The notes: generated by a model from the sequence alone, not told the origin. Numbered from the stretch's first letter, positions 16,184-25,503 are shown. The stretch: DNA of 64,000 bases from Oscillospiraceae bacterium (GCA_022787085.1 JALFVE010000028.1:1-64000); one strand, 5' to 3'. Program-made: numbers and translations.

Positions 16184-16978
16184 CTATTTTTTCACCCACT
16201 CATACGCCGTCGCAAACCACTCCCTTATCCAGTAGGAAGGCAGCAGCGGGAGGAAGGTATGAGAGCTTTTGCTGTAACACTCAAGCCCCTGCTTTTTTGA
16301 TATCATGGCGGCTCTCAGCTGATGAAACTCGCTGGTGATTATTACGGCTCTGCGCTCTGTTTCAAGGCTGTCAATTATCTCAAGGGAATTGCGGATATTT
16401 TCATAGGTGTTTTTTGATCTGTCCTCGAGGATTATCCTGTCGGGGGATATTCCTCGGCTAACAAGCTCTTCTTTTATACATTCCGCCTCGCTCATGGATT
16501 CATCACTGCCTTGTCCTCCCGAGGCTATGCAAATCACATCGGGATTTTCAGACAGATATTCATAAGCCGCTTCGATACGATTTTCAAGCATAAGAGAGGG
16601 TCCGTTTTCCTTGACTCTGCACCCGAGAACTATCACATTTGCAGGAGTCTCGGGAGGTCTGTCAATTGCCCTAATCATAAAAACGGAAATGACAATCGCA
16701 AGTATTACCGATGCTGCAGCCGACAGGAAGAACAGCGCAAGAAATATCCTGCCCGCTCTTGTTTCCGCTGCCTTTATAACAAGCCCTGCAGCTGTTTCGG
16801 GAAAGAGGCACACAAATGCAATGGCTGCGCTCAGAGCCATTCCGACGGCATTTCCCGTATTAAATTTTGCGGTTATACCCGTCAGGAGAAACAGCAGAAA
16901 AAATGCTGCGCTCACCGCTTCTAAAATTAAAAGACACACTCGTGGAAGCGTGCCTTTTATCATTTCCGAAATCATCAT
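16184..16978 (-). CDS. YdcF/ElyC-family (DUF218) membrane protein
   Basis: The 264-residue protein has three or four hydrophobic helices (about 10-110) followed by a DUF218 domain (about 112-250) with VIVLGCRVKENGPS, ENRIEAAYEYL, ASGGQGSDE.MSEAE, and EDRSKNTYENI. The family (SanA, ElyC, YdcF) is linked to envelope integrity, but the biochemical activity is not settled. The start at 16978 overlaps the upstream TSCPD gene stop as ATGA, indicating translational coupling. Operon partners are the TSCPD and PHP genes. Confidence 0.85.
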   Translation of the reverse strand: MMISEMIKGTLPRVCLLILEAVSAAFFLLFLLTGITAKFNTGNAVGMALSAAIAFVCLFPETAAGLVIKAAETRAGRIFLALFFLSAAASVILAIVISVFMIRAIDRPPETPANVIVLGCRVKENGPSLMLENRIEAAYEYLSENPDVICIASGGQGSDESMSEAECIKEELVSRGISPDRIILEDRSKNTYENIRNSLEIIDSLETERRAVIITSEFHQLRAAMISKKQGLECYSKSSHTFLPLLPSYWIREWFATAYEWVKK

Positions 16979-17217
16979 AATGCCTGCTTTAATGCCTTTG
17001 CAAGCTGGTCGGGGCATGATGTCCCTCTGCCGCCGCAGTCAACGTTTTCGAGCCTTGCGATAACATCCTCCACCTTCATTCCCTGTGCGAGACGGGCAAG
17101 TCCCTGAGTATTTCCGTTGCAGCCGCCTGTGAATACAACGCTCTTAACGACGCCGTTTTCCACCTCGGCTGTTATCTTTCTGGAGCAGACTCCTCTGGGG
17201 GTATATTCGATTATCAT
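16975..17217 (-). CDS. TSCPD domain-containing small protein
   Basis: An 80-residue protein formed by one TSCPD domain with VCSRKI, GGCNGNTQG and CGGRGTSCPDQLAKAL. In larger proteins this domain sits at the C-terminus of vitamin B12-dependent ribonucleotide reductase, where it is thought to bind metal; the role of stand-alone versions is unknown. AAAGGA precedes the ATG, it follows the PHP gene by 14 bases and overlaps the YdcF-like gene by 4. Confidence 0.85.
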   Translation of the reverse strand: MIIEYTPRGVCSRKITAEVENGVVKSVVFTGGCNGNTQGLARLAQGMKVEDVIARLENVDCGGRGTSCPDQLAKALKQAL

Positions 17218-17231
17218 ATTTTATCTTCCTT

Positions 17232-18065
17232 TCATTTCTTGCTGCAAAGCCGCAGTATGCGGTCAATATTTTCCTTGTCGGTGGTGTACATTCCCAGATG
17301 TGTGGGGCGCATATTGTAAAGTCCGTGGAAATCCGAGCCGCCCGTTACGATAAGATCATATTCGTTTGCCTTGGCAAGGAGCATCGCCTGCTGCTCCTCG
17401 TCTGCGGAATAGTGATATACCTCGATGCCGTCAAGCTTGCCGTTCTTTGCCAGATCGTCGATAAGGTCAACAGAATCGTAGACCATAGGGTGAGCAAGCA
17501 CCGCCGCTCCCCTTGCGGAATGGATAAGCTCAAGGACATAGTTCACATCGGGATATTCCCTCTCCACTATGCAGGAGCCTGTCTGCTCATTGAAAAGCTC
17601 ATCATTGAGCTTGCCGTAAAAATGAGTGGAATAGCCGTATTCAATAAGCGCATGAAGGATATGCTGCTTATAAATGCTCTTGGAACCGCTTAAATGCTTG
17701 GTGATATCCTCCGAGGTAATGGGATAGAGCTTTAACACATTGGCAACCGTTTCCTTGGCGCAGGACTGCCTTATCTCGCTGCATCTGCGGCATATCCCCT
17801 CAAGCCTGTCGGGCTTCTGGGGAGCATAGCAGAGGATATGCACCTTTCTGTTTCTGGTCTTATCCCATGCGGTAAGCTCAACTCCCGCAATGGTCTGAAC
17901 GCCGTATCTTTCGCCCAGTATCTTCGCTCTCGACACCGAGGACATGGTATCATGGTCGGTTATGGAAATAAAATCCAGACCTATACGCTTTGCCTGAGCA
18001 ATGACCTCCTCCATTCCGAGGGAGCCGTCAGACAGGGTGGTATGTACATGAAGATCGCCTTTCAT
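17232..18065 (-). CDS. PHP-domain metal-dependent phosphoesterase (YciV/TrpH type)
   Basis: The 277-residue protein has all PHP metal motifs: DLHVHTTLSDGS near residues 4-14, ITDHDT (about 35-40), the GVE motif, VLAHP in the middle and GGSDFHG near the C-terminus. Characterised relatives hydrolyse nucleoside 3',5'-bisphosphates or degrade 5'-phosphate RNA ends (RNase AM). The substrate here is not determinable by eye. It is first in a likely operon with the TSCPD and YdcF-like genes. AAAGGA lies upstream of the ATG. Confidence 0.88.
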   Translation of the reverse strand: MKGDLHVHTTLSDGSLGMEEVIAQAKRIGLDFISITDHDTMSSVSRAKILGERYGVQTIAGVELTAWDKTRNRKVHILCYAPQKPDRLEGICRRCSEIRQSCAKETVANVLKLYPITSEDITKHLSGSKSIYKQHILHALIEYGYSTHFYGKLNDELFNEQTGSCIVEREYPDVNYVLELIHSARGAAVLAHPMVYDSVDLIDDLAKNGKLDGIEVYHYSADEEQQAMLLAKANEYDLIVTGGSDFHGLYNMRPTHLGMYTTDKENIDRILRLCSKK

Positions 18066-18120
18066 ATATCAGGTTCCTTTCCTGTGAGATTTTACGGGAG
18101 AGAAATATACACTAACTATT

Positions 18121-18160
18121 ATTATACCACATGACCCCCATGACTTGCAAGGGGGTCGTG
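18121..18160 (-). promoter_or_regulatory. PHP operon promoter with overlapping inverted repeat
   Basis: TTGCAA (18145-18150), 18 bases, TATAAT (18121-18126). An inverted repeat (18130-18139 with 18151-18160, perfect over GACCCCC/GGGGGTC) lies across the -35 and spacer, so it could be an operator; it could also be a hairpin at the end of another transcript. Confidence 0.55.
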
Positions 18161-18184
18161 CAGAATTTCATTCAAATTTCACAA

Positions 18185-20245
18185 TTATCTGCGATCGCCC
18201 TTGTATTCCTTTCTTTCCTGACCGTTGTAAAAGGTGAATCTGTCCTTTCCGCCGTTTTTGGAATAATACATGGCTATATCTGCCGAAGAATAAAGCTCCT
18301 TGAAGCTCATTCCATGCTCGGGAGCCATAGCCACGCCGATACTTGAGGAAACGCTAACCTCTCTGTTTTCCTCATCGGAATAGGTGTGCCTGATACTGTC
18401 GCAGAGAGCGGCGGCAAGCTTTTCGGAACGCTTTGAAGCGTCATTTCCCGAGATAAGCGCCATAAATTCGTCGCCGCCTATTCTTCCCGCAATATCGCTG
18501 CTGTTTAACAGCCCGCTGATCTTTGAGGCTATCTCCTTGATCACCCTGTCGCCGTATTCATGTCCCAGAATATCGTTAATGCTCTTAAAATTATCTATAT
18601 CAATTATAAACAGAGCATGAGAGCCGCCCTCGGCAAGCTTTTCCTCAATAAGGGACTCTGTGGTGATCTTATTGTAAAGCCCTGTGAAGCGGTCACGGCT
18701 TGCGTCCTCACGGAGATTCACAACATCGTCGATATTGCTTATCTTTCCGACTATCTTTACAGGCTTTGAATCGGAATATACCACCGTTCCGCTGAAGGAT
18801 ATCCAGCTTTTTTCATCATTCTCACCGATTCGGGCAATAACCGCCTCTTTTTCGGTATTTCCCGAGAAAAAGCTTTTTGTATCCTCGGGCTTCATTGCGG
18901 TAAAGCCATTGTTTTCAAGTATCCTGTTAACAAAGCCCTCATGAGTGTAGGCGGTGGTCTTGGGTATGGACGGGTCGAATACGGAGCCGTAGGTTATCAG
19001 CACATCCGTCTCGATATCATACTCGAATACCACATCCGACGAGCTTTGAAGAGCAGTCTGATACAGCCTGCGCTCCTTTTCGGACTTGATATTCATTTCC
19101 CGAAGCTGGGACATTATCTCATGATTCCTTTTCAGCAGGGAATTAAAGCCCACCGCGAAATGCTCCAGCTCCCTGCAGCCCTCGGGGCTCAGATAATCCT
19201 CTCCGCTGCGGTCCTCCTCGGAAAACTGAATTGAATTTATCTTTCTTGTGTAATCCTGAATGGGCTTTACGACCCTGTCGGACACGATGGAAAGCGTAAC
19301 TATCAGCATGGCGGCAACGCACAGGAAGGTCACAGCCGTGGTCATGGTCTGATTGTCTATAAGCTCCTTGGAGGGGGTAAAGTCCCTGAAGGCATAGATC
19401 ATCCATCCGCAGCTGTCGGGACTGCGGGTCGCTCCCACATATTCCTTTTTTCCGTCGGAAAAGCTCTCTCCCACCGCCGTAATGTCTGTTCTTTCAATGC
19501 CGAGATTTCGGAAGCTGCGGTACATCTTGTTTTCATCGGTGTAATAAATAATAGTATTGTCCGAGGTGACAATGCAGATATCATTTCCGTCCATTTCGGG
19601 CAGGGGCGAGATCACCGTTCTCAGACCGCTGAGCCTGATGTCTGCTCCGAAGAAGCCGATTATCCTGCCTGTGCGGTAATCCCTAACGGGCGCAACCGCC
19701 GAAATGGCAGTTTTCCCCGAGATGGGCGATTCATAGAGATCGGTTATGAAATATCCCGATCTTTCATTCAGCGCATTTATAAAGGGAAATGCCGAGGGTT
19801 CAAAATCGGGAGCCGCCTCCCAGCCGTCAGAGGAATTTGAAAACGCCACTCCCTGATACAGCGCAGAGGCTATCCATGTCCGCTCAAAAAGCACAGGATC
19901 GCTTGAAACTGTGGAATCAAGCTCTCCCATAGCAAAGCTGTAATATGCATTGTCAATAATGCTGTCCCTGTCCGAAGCGGTCTGCAAAAATCTTGAGATA
20001 TCCTCGCTGCCCGCCCTTTCGGCGGCTATCTCTCCCCACTTTGAGATAACATCATCAACACGGCTGCATGAAAGCTCTGTGCTTCCTGCTGCCTCAGAGC
20101 GGGATATCCCGTCAATTACCTGACGGACTGACAGTGTGATTATTCCACCCGCAACTATGATTATTGCAAGCACGGGCAGAACGGTATATAGCATTATCCT
20201 GGATTTCATGCTCATCAGACTTGTTTTATGAAAATTTTCGGACAA
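18185..20245 (-). CDS. Membrane diguanylate cyclase (Cache-HAMP-PAS-GGDEF)
   Basis: The 686-residue protein has a membrane helix (about 16-40), a large extracellular Cache-like sensor domain (about 45-300), a second helix (about 303-325), a HAMP segment, a PAS domain (about 395-500) and a GGDEF domain (about 525-680) with intact RIGGDEF, FIIDIDNFKSIND and SIGVA. It should make cyclic-di-GMP in response to an extracellular ligand. The allosteric RxxD site is absent (NSSD five residues before GGDEF), so product inhibition is not expected. The start is TTG with GGAGGTG 5 bases upstream; the first ATG (20215) has no ribosome site. Confidence 0.9.
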   Translation of the reverse strand: MSENFHKTSLMSMKSRIMLYTVLPVLAIIIVAGGIITLSVRQVIDGISRSEAAGSTELSCSRVDDVISKWGEIAAERAGSEDISRFLQTASDRDSIIDNAYYSFAMGELDSTVSSDPVLFERTWIASALYQGVAFSNSSDGWEAAPDFEPSAFPFINALNERSGYFITDLYESPISGKTAISAVAPVRDYRTGRIIGFFGADIRLSGLRTVISPLPEMDGNDICIVTSDNTIIYYTDENKMYRSFRNLGIERTDITAVGESFSDGKKEYVGATRSPDSCGWMIYAFRDFTPSKELIDNQTMTTAVTFLCVAAMLIVTLSIVSDRVVKPIQDYTRKINSIQFSEEDRSGEDYLSPEGCRELEHFAVGFNSLLKRNHEIMSQLREMNIKSEKERRLYQTALQSSSDVVFEYDIETDVLITYGSVFDPSIPKTTAYTHEGFVNRILENNGFTAMKPEDTKSFFSGNTEKEAVIARIGENDEKSWISFSGTVVYSDSKPVKIVGKISNIDDVVNLREDASRDRFTGLYNKITTESLIEEKLAEGGSHALFIIDIDNFKSINDILGHEYGDRVIKEIASKISGLLNSSDIAGRIGGDEFMALISGNDASKRSEKLAAALCDSIRHTYSDEENREVSVSSSIGVAMAPEHGMSFKELYSSADIAMYYSKNGGKDRFTFYNGQERKEYKGDRR

Positions 20246-20440
20246 AATGACACCTCCGAATAACAGTTCTTCTCTAAATAAAATATCGGCTCATTGACTC
20301 CAAAACTTTAGCGCCGCCGCCGATTTTTTTCATCATTTTTTGTTTTTATACTTTTATAATAAAAAAGCAAAGAAGCTTTGCCGCTTTAGTGGTAGAATAA
20401 TAAAATGTATGATATTATGAATATTTAAGGAGCAATGAAA

Positions 20441-21613
20441 ATGTACACTCTCCTTCTTGCGCTTATTTATCTTGCATTTATCAGTCTGGGGCTTCCCGAC
20501 TCGCTGCTTGGCTCCGCATGGCCTGCCCTGAGGCTCTCCTTTGATGTTCCCCTTTCCTACATGGGCATCGTTTCGATGATCATTTCGGGAGGAACAATTC
20601 TTTCAAGCCTGATGTCCGAAAGGCTCACGAGGCGCTTCGGCACCGGACTCGTTACCACTGTGAGCGTATTTATAACGGCAGTTGCCATGCTGGGCTTTTC
20701 GTCTGTTACGGAATTCTGGCAGCTGTGCCTGTGGGGTATCCCATACGGGCTGGGAGCGGGCGCTATTGATTCGGCGCTCAATAATTTTGTGGCTCTCCAC
20801 TACAGCTCCCGTCACATGAGCTGGCTCCACTGCTTCTGGGGCGTGGGAACCATTATCAGCCCATATATTATGAGCTTTGCCATCTCACGAGGCAGCTGGA
20901 GCGGAGGCTACCGCATTGTTTCGGTAATTCAGTTCTGCATTGCCGCAGCCCTGCTTGTTACCCTACCCGTCTGGAACGTTTTCAGAAAAACGGGCAGTGA
21001 CGAAGGTCGGAGCAGCGAACCTGTGGGTATCAAAAAAGCACTGAAGATCAAAGGCGTTCCCTGCCTGCTCACAGGCTTTTTCGCCTATTGCGCCGCCGAA
21101 GCCACCGCTATGCTCTGGACAAGCACCTATCTTGCCGAAACCAAGGGACTTTCCGAAAAAACTGCCGCCGCATATGCCTCTCTTTTCTTCATCGGCATAA
21201 CTGCGGGGCGCTTTATCTCGGGCTTTATCTCCGACAGGCTCGGGGACAGAAATATGATACGTCTGGGAACAGGTATTGCCGCAGCGGGCGTATTGCTGGT
21301 TCTGCTGCCTGTTAAAACTGCGGTCATCGCCGAGGCGGGCTTTGTGGTCATAGGCCTTGGCTGCGCTCCCGTTTATCCGAGCATTATCCATGCTACGCCG
21401 TCGAACTTCGGCGCTGAAAATTCTCAGGCTATTATCGGCATCCAGATGGCAAGCGCCTATGTGGGCTCCACCTTTATGCCGCCTGTTTTCGGGCTTATCG
21501 CCAATCATGTAAGCATCAGGCTCATGCCCGTTTATATTGCTCTTTTCCTCAGCCTTATGATATTTATGACGGAAAAGACCTTTGGTATGAAAAATAAGCA
21601 TTGTCACGAATAA
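20441..21613 (+). CDS. MFS transporter
   Basis: A 390-residue protein with about 12 hydrophobic helices and the MFS loop signature SERLTRRFG (between helices 2 and 3) repeated in the second half as SDRLGDRNM, plus a Pro/Gly-rich GLGCAPVYPSI helix 10. The overall form resembles the sugar/drug branch with FucP-like members, but the substrate cannot be read from sequence. The ATG at 20441 has AAGGAG 8 bases before it, better spaced than the ATG at 20435. It is divergent from the diguanylate cyclase gene. Confidence 0.88.
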   Translation: MYTLLLALIYLAFISLGLPDSLLGSAWPALRLSFDVPLSYMGIVSMIISGGTILSSLMSERLTRRFGTGLVTTVSVFITAVAMLGFSSVTEFWQLCLWGIPYGLGAGAIDSALNNFVALHYSSRHMSWLHCFWGVGTIISPYIMSFAISRGSWSGGYRIVSVIQFCIAAALLVTLPVWNVFRKTGSDEGRSSEPVGIKKALKIKGVPCLLTGFFAYCAAEATAMLWTSTYLAETKGLSEKTAAAYASLFFIGITAGRFISGFISDRLGDRNMIRLGTGIAAAGVLLVLLPVKTAVIAEAGFVVIGLGCAPVYPSIIHATPSNFGAENSQAIIGIQMASAYVGSTFMPPVFGLIANHVSIRLMPVYIALFLSLMIFMTEKTFGMKNKHCHE

Positions 21614-21683
21614 TATACTTATGCTGATCTGAGATATTAAATGCGTCATTTATAATATTCACTGCGATTTTTTTAAAAAAATG

Positions 21684-21712
21684 TTGCAATTTGTTTTATT
21701 ATGTGTTATAAT
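21684..21712 (+). promoter_or_regulatory. Promoter of the PAS/degenerate GGDEF gene
   Basis: TTGCAA (21684-21689), 17 bases, TATAAT (21707-21712), 55 bases before the start codon. Confidence 0.7.
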
Positions 21713-21766
21713 GGTTGTAATAAGTATTTTTGGTAAATCACCAAGGACAGGAGCTGCGTTTGCGTT

Positions 21767-23104
21767 ATGGATAAGCGTATTGCCGATATTTCCGACCCAA
21801 AGATCATAACACCCGCCGATGGCTGCACGGATCTGTTTTTCAGGCTGTTCAACAGTATGTATGACGGAGTGTGCATTTTCGAGGTCTGCGGCACCAAGGT
21901 CAAAGCCCTTTACCTTAATGAAAGATATTTTCAGGTCGTAGGCTACACAAGGGAGCAGTATCTCCCCTATTACGACAATATTACCATCACACTCTTTGAA
22001 GAGGACGAAAAGCGGATATTTGAAAAGGCTTATGAATGTCTTGAAAAGGGAACGGATTTCTTCTGCGAGGTCAGGGGCTACCGCTTCGACCAGAGCGTGG
22101 GCTGGTTCTGTGTAAGAGCAAGAGCCGTGGATTTTATCAAATCCGATAATCCTGTTTTTCTTGCTTCGATAAATGACATCACCGAGCAGAAAAAGACCGA
22201 GCATATGCTGAGTCTCAACACCGAGCGGAGCCGTATTCTTGAGGAAACAAGCACCGCCTTCCTCCTTGACTATGACTGGGTAAACGATACCATGACCTTC
22301 TCACCCGCAAGGGACAGGGAGAATATCGTCATTCCCGCCTATACGTCCTATCTGCGCCGAGAGAGCTGTCCCATTTACGATGAGGATGTTATCTATTACT
22401 GCAAGGTTTTGTTCAATGTCTGCCGCAAGCAGGGAAAGGAAGTAGTAGATGTCCGTTCTCTGAACAAGAAGCTGAATGAATACTCCATCTGCCGCATTAT
22501 CTTCTCAAGCATTGCCGATGAATACGGATCTGTTTTCCGTGTGGTGGGACGCATTGAGGAAATTGACGAGCGCTCGGGGCTTATCGCACGTCTTGCCGCA
22601 GACAGATCAAGCAACAGCATTGCAGGGCTTCCCGACAGCGAATCAGCGCTTTCGGTCATCAGACACAGGCTTTCCGAATGTCACAGCCGCTGCTTTATGG
22701 CGGTGGCAGACCTGGATGACTTTACGGAATTCAATAAAAAATACGGCAAGGCAGCTGCCGATAATGCCATTCTTCTTGCTGCAGAGCTTATCAAGAAGAC
22801 CTTTCCCGAAAATGCTGTCATTTATCGCTATGTGAGTGACGATTTTGTTATCTTCCTTGAGGATATTACCGAAAGCGCACTCTATGATATGGTGGATAAG
22901 CTCCGTGCCGCTTGTCAGACAGCTATGCTCACCCTGAACGGCGAATCGAAAAATGCTGTTCTGTCTTTCAGTGTGGGAGCAGCATGGACAGTATGCAGAG
23001 ACAAGGTAAATATCAAGGATTTCTTCATCACTGCCGACAGAGCGCTTATCAAGGCGAAAAAAGAATGCAAAGGCAGTATGTATGTGGAGAAAATTACATA
23101 CTGA
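21767..23104 (+). CDS. PAS-domain protein with degenerate GGDEF domain
   Basis: The 445-residue soluble protein has an N-terminal PAS domain (about 25-140, ending SINDITEQKKTEH), a second PAS-like region (about 155-270, ending VVGRIEEIDERSG), and a GGDEF-fold domain (about 285-440). The catalytic loop reads YVSDDF where RYGGDEF is expected, so both glycines and the first acid change, and the substrate helix reads DLDDFTEFNKKYG. It is therefore unlikely to make cyclic-di-GMP; it may bind GTP or act as an effector or decoy. An AGGAG lies 13 bases before the ATG, a long spacing. Confidence 0.8.
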   Translation: MDKRIADISDPKIITPADGCTDLFFRLFNSMYDGVCIFEVCGTKVKALYLNERYFQVVGYTREQYLPYYDNITITLFEEDEKRIFEKAYECLEKGTDFFCEVRGYRFDQSVGWFCVRARAVDFIKSDNPVFLASINDITEQKKTEHMLSLNTERSRILEETSTAFLLDYDWVNDTMTFSPARDRENIVIPAYTSYLRRESCPIYDEDVIYYCKVLFNVCRKQGKEVVDVRSLNKKLNEYSICRIIFSSIADEYGSVFRVVGRIEEIDERSGLIARLAADRSSNSIAGLPDSESALSVIRHRLSECHSRCFMAVADLDDFTEFNKKYGKAAADNAILLAAELIKKTFPENAVIYRYVSDDFVIFLEDITESALYDMVDKLRAACQTAMLTLNGESKNAVLSFSVGAAWTVCRDKVNIKDFFITADRALIKAKKECKGSMYVEKITY

Positions 23105-23123
23105 TATTCGTAAAATCTGCTAA

Positions 23124-23152
23124 TTGAAAAAAATCTGCGGCTGTGGTAAAAT
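23124..23152 (+). promoter_or_regulatory. Promoter of the DUF4317 gene
   Basis: TTGAAA (23124-23129), 17 bases, TAAAAT (23147-23152). A small hairpin (CCGCA/TGCGG, 23163-23178) follows in the leader. Confidence 0.6.
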
Positions 23153-23206
23153 ATTTACTATGCCGCATTTTTTTGCGGAAAAATTACAAAGGAGAATAAA
23201 AACAAA

Positions 23207-24376
23207 ATGAATAAAAAAGAGCTGGCAGAAATAAAGAAAAGCTTTGCGGAGGGCTGCGGATTTTTCACCCTTAACCGTATCCTTTACGCCTATTGCGACG
23301 CTGAAAAGCATATCAAATATACCGAATCCAAGAATTTTGCCCTTATGCCCGACGACGAGGGCGCTGTGGTGATGGAAACGCTCAAAAAGGCTCTCAGCGG
23401 AAGTCTGGGAAAGAATCTGAACGAATACCGTTTCCCCAACGAATCCTATGAGGAGGGCGGCGCACAGAATGTTCTTTATGCCGCTGTTAAGGGCAAGCTT
23501 GAGAACGAGGAGGCGGACAAGGCGTTTATTGACAGGATAGTCGAGAACACCGATTATGCCTCCGCATACACTATCATTTCGGGTCACTGTACATATAGTA
23601 TTCTGGTTAAGGACAAGAATGACGAGATAATCGGCGAGGGAGATTCCGAGTATAATTTTATAATAACCGCTCTCTGCCCCGTTAACACAGGCGACGACGG
23701 ACTTTTCTACGATGAAAGTCAGCAGGTCATTGCAAAGAAATCCAACACCGAGATGATAATTGCAAAGGCACCTCAGGACGGCTTTTTATATCCCGTATTC
23801 AGCGACCGTTCCCCCGATGTGAACAGCGTTATGTATTATACCAGATCGCCCAAAAAGCCCAATCTTTCCATTATCGAGGATGTGCTTGACTGCAAATTCG
23901 ATTTTACTCCTCAGGGAGAGAAGGAACGTTTCAGAGCGGTTCTCACCGATGTGTGCCGTGAGGAGCTGGATTACACCGTTATTACCCGTGTGAATGACAG
24001 CATCAAGGAAGTCATCGACCAGAACAAGAACGAGACTGAGCCTCCCGTTATCGACAAAAACCGCATGAGAACTATCCTCTCAGACGCAGGCATAAGCGAC
24101 GAAAAGCTGCAGGCGCTTGACGCAGTTTATACCTCCACTGTAGGCGACGGCTCTCTCAAGGCTTCAAATCTTGTGGAGAACAAGACGGTGCTTTCCGTTC
24201 CCGAGATCACCGTTAATATCAGCAAGGAGGGCACCGACAAGGTAAGAACCACTGTCATTCAGGGCAAAAAGTGCCTGATAATCGACCTTGACGACCCGAA
24301 TGTCCTTGTAAACGGTATCGAAACCTCCATTGAAACTGCCGAGAAATCTGCTGACAGCGAAGCTGTTACTGTCTGA
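23207..24376 (+). CDS. DUF4317 family protein
   Basis: A 389-residue, soluble, acidic protein beginning MNKKELAEIKKSFAEGCGFF, with FTLNRILYAYCDAEKHI, ISGHCTYSILVKD and YYTRSPKKPN blocks that match the DUF4317 family as I know it, which is common in Clostridia. No catalytic motif, signal peptide or membrane segment is visible. AAAGGAG precedes the ATG. It is a single-gene unit between its own promoter and a shared terminator. Function unknown. Confidence 0.8.
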   Translation: MNKKELAEIKKSFAEGCGFFTLNRILYAYCDAEKHIKYTESKNFALMPDDEGAVVMETLKKALSGSLGKNLNEYRFPNESYEEGGAQNVLYAAVKGKLENEEADKAFIDRIVENTDYASAYTIISGHCTYSILVKDKNDEIIGEGDSEYNFIITALCPVNTGDDGLFYDESQQVIAKKSNTEMIIAKAPQDGFLYPVFSDRSPDVNSVMYYTRSPKKPNLSIIEDVLDCKFDFTPQGEKERFRAVLTDVCREELDYTVITRVNDSIKEVIDQNKNETEPPVIDKNRMRTILSDAGISDEKLQALDAVYTSTVGDGSLKASNLVENKTVLSVPEITVNISKEGTDKVRTTVIQGKKCLIIDLDDPNVLVNGIETSIETAEKSADSEAVTV

Positions 24377-24397
24377 TATTTTGGAATATAAAATTAA

Positions 24398-24497
24398 TAC
24401 TAAACACCATTAGAATTATGGAGAAGAAATCGCCGCAAAATCTTGCATATATGGATTTTGCGGCGAGAGATTCCCATAATTCAATAGGTGTTTAGTA
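24398..24497. repeat. Palindromic MITE-like element, copy 1
   Basis: About 44-base imperfect inverted repeats starting TACTAAACACC and ending GGTGTTTAGTA surround an 11-base centre; the inner arms (24430-24442 and 24453-24465) pair perfectly as CGCCGCAAAATC/GATTTTGCGGCG. No ORF. It sits between converging genes. It shares its ends and an inner GAATTATGG/CCATAATTC block with the shorter element at 32125. Confidence 0.75.
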
Positions 24498-24498
24498 T

Positions 24499-24539
24499 AA
24501 AGCTCCCCTGCCATTGTGCAGAGGAGCTTTGTTATTTTC
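24499..24539. terminator. Terminator between the DUF4317 and transketolase genes
   Basis: AAAGCTCC (24499-24506) pairs with GGAGCTTT (24523-24530) with inner pairs, followed on the plus strand by GTTATTTTC. It may serve both converging genes, though the minus-strand T run is interrupted. Confidence 0.7.
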
Positions 24540-24548
24540 TAAATAAAA

Positions 24549-25499
24549 TTACTTTTTAAGCTTAACAGCATCCTTGACCTTTGTAACGATATTCTCAGAG
24601 GAAAGACCGAATTCCTTAAGAAGCTCTACAGCAGGTCCCGAGTGACCGAACACATCGTTCACGCCCACCTTGATAACAGGAACGGGGCAGCACTCTGTAA
24701 CAGTCTCCGCAACCGCAGAGCCCAGACCGCCTATAACGCTGTGTTCCTCAGCTGTAACGATAACGCCTGTTTCCTTTGCAGCCTTGCAGATGATGTCCTT
24801 GTCAAGAGGCTTTATGGTGTGAATGTTGATAACTCTTGCATTTATTCCCTCAGCTGCAAGTGTATCCGCAGCAATAAGAGCCTCATTTACCATAAGACCT
24901 GTTGCCACGATGGTAACATCACTGCCGTCTCTGAGCTGAACGCCCTTGCCCAGCTCGAATTTATATGTTTCCTTGTCGTTGAAAACGGGAACGGCAAGGC
25001 GTCCGAAGCGCATATATACAGGTCCCTCAAAGTCGAGAGCAGCCTTAACGGCAGCCTTTGCCTCAACATCATCCGCAGGATTGATGATAGTCATTCCGGG
25101 GATAGTTCTCATAAGAGCAATATCCTCGTTGCACTGGTGAGTAGCGCCGTCCTCGCCAACGGAAATACCTGCGTGAGTAGCACCGATCTTAACATTAAGA
25201 TGAGGATAGCCGATGGAGTTTCTCACAATTTCAAAGGCTCTGCCTGCCGCAAACATTGCAAAGGAGCTTGCAAAAACCTTCTTGCCTGTGGATGCGATAC
25301 CTGCAGCAATTCCCATCATGTTAGCCTCGGCAATACCGCAGTCAAAGAATCTCTCGGGGCAGGCTTTCTTGAAAATGCCTGTCTTTGTAGCTGCCGCCAG
25401 GTCAGCGTCAAGAACGATAAGATCGGGATATTCGGTGCTGAGCTCAGCCAAAGCCTCGCCATAGCTTTCTCTTGTAGCCTTTTTGATTACATCTGCCAT
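24549..25499 (-). CDS. tkt: Transketolase, C-terminal subunit
   Basis: This 316-residue half carries the pyrimidine-binding domain (FFDCGIAEANMMGIAAGIAS, about 55-75, with the glutamate that activates thiamine) and the C-terminal domain (EEHSVIGGLGSAVAE). With the upstream half it forms one transketolase of the non-oxidative pentose phosphate path. The ATG at 25499 follows the N-terminal half by 4 bases and has GGAGGG inside the preceding gene. Split transketolase is common in Bacillota and archaea, so this is not a frameshift. Confidence 0.94.
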   Translation of the reverse strand: MADVIKKATRESYGEALAELSTEYPDLIVLDADLAAATKTGIFKKACPERFFDCGIAEANMMGIAAGIASTGKKVFASSFAMFAAGRAFEIVRNSIGYPHLNVKIGATHAGISVGEDGATHQCNEDIALMRTIPGMTIINPADDVEAKAAVKAALDFEGPVYMRFGRLAVPVFNDKETYKFELGKGVQLRDGSDVTIVATGLMVNEALIAADTLAAEGINARVINIHTIKPLDKDIICKAAKETGVIVTAEEHSVIGGLGSAVAETVTECCPVPVIKVGVNDVFGHSGPAVELLKEFGLSSENIVTKVKDAVKLKK

Positions 25500-25503
25500 T
25501 GTC

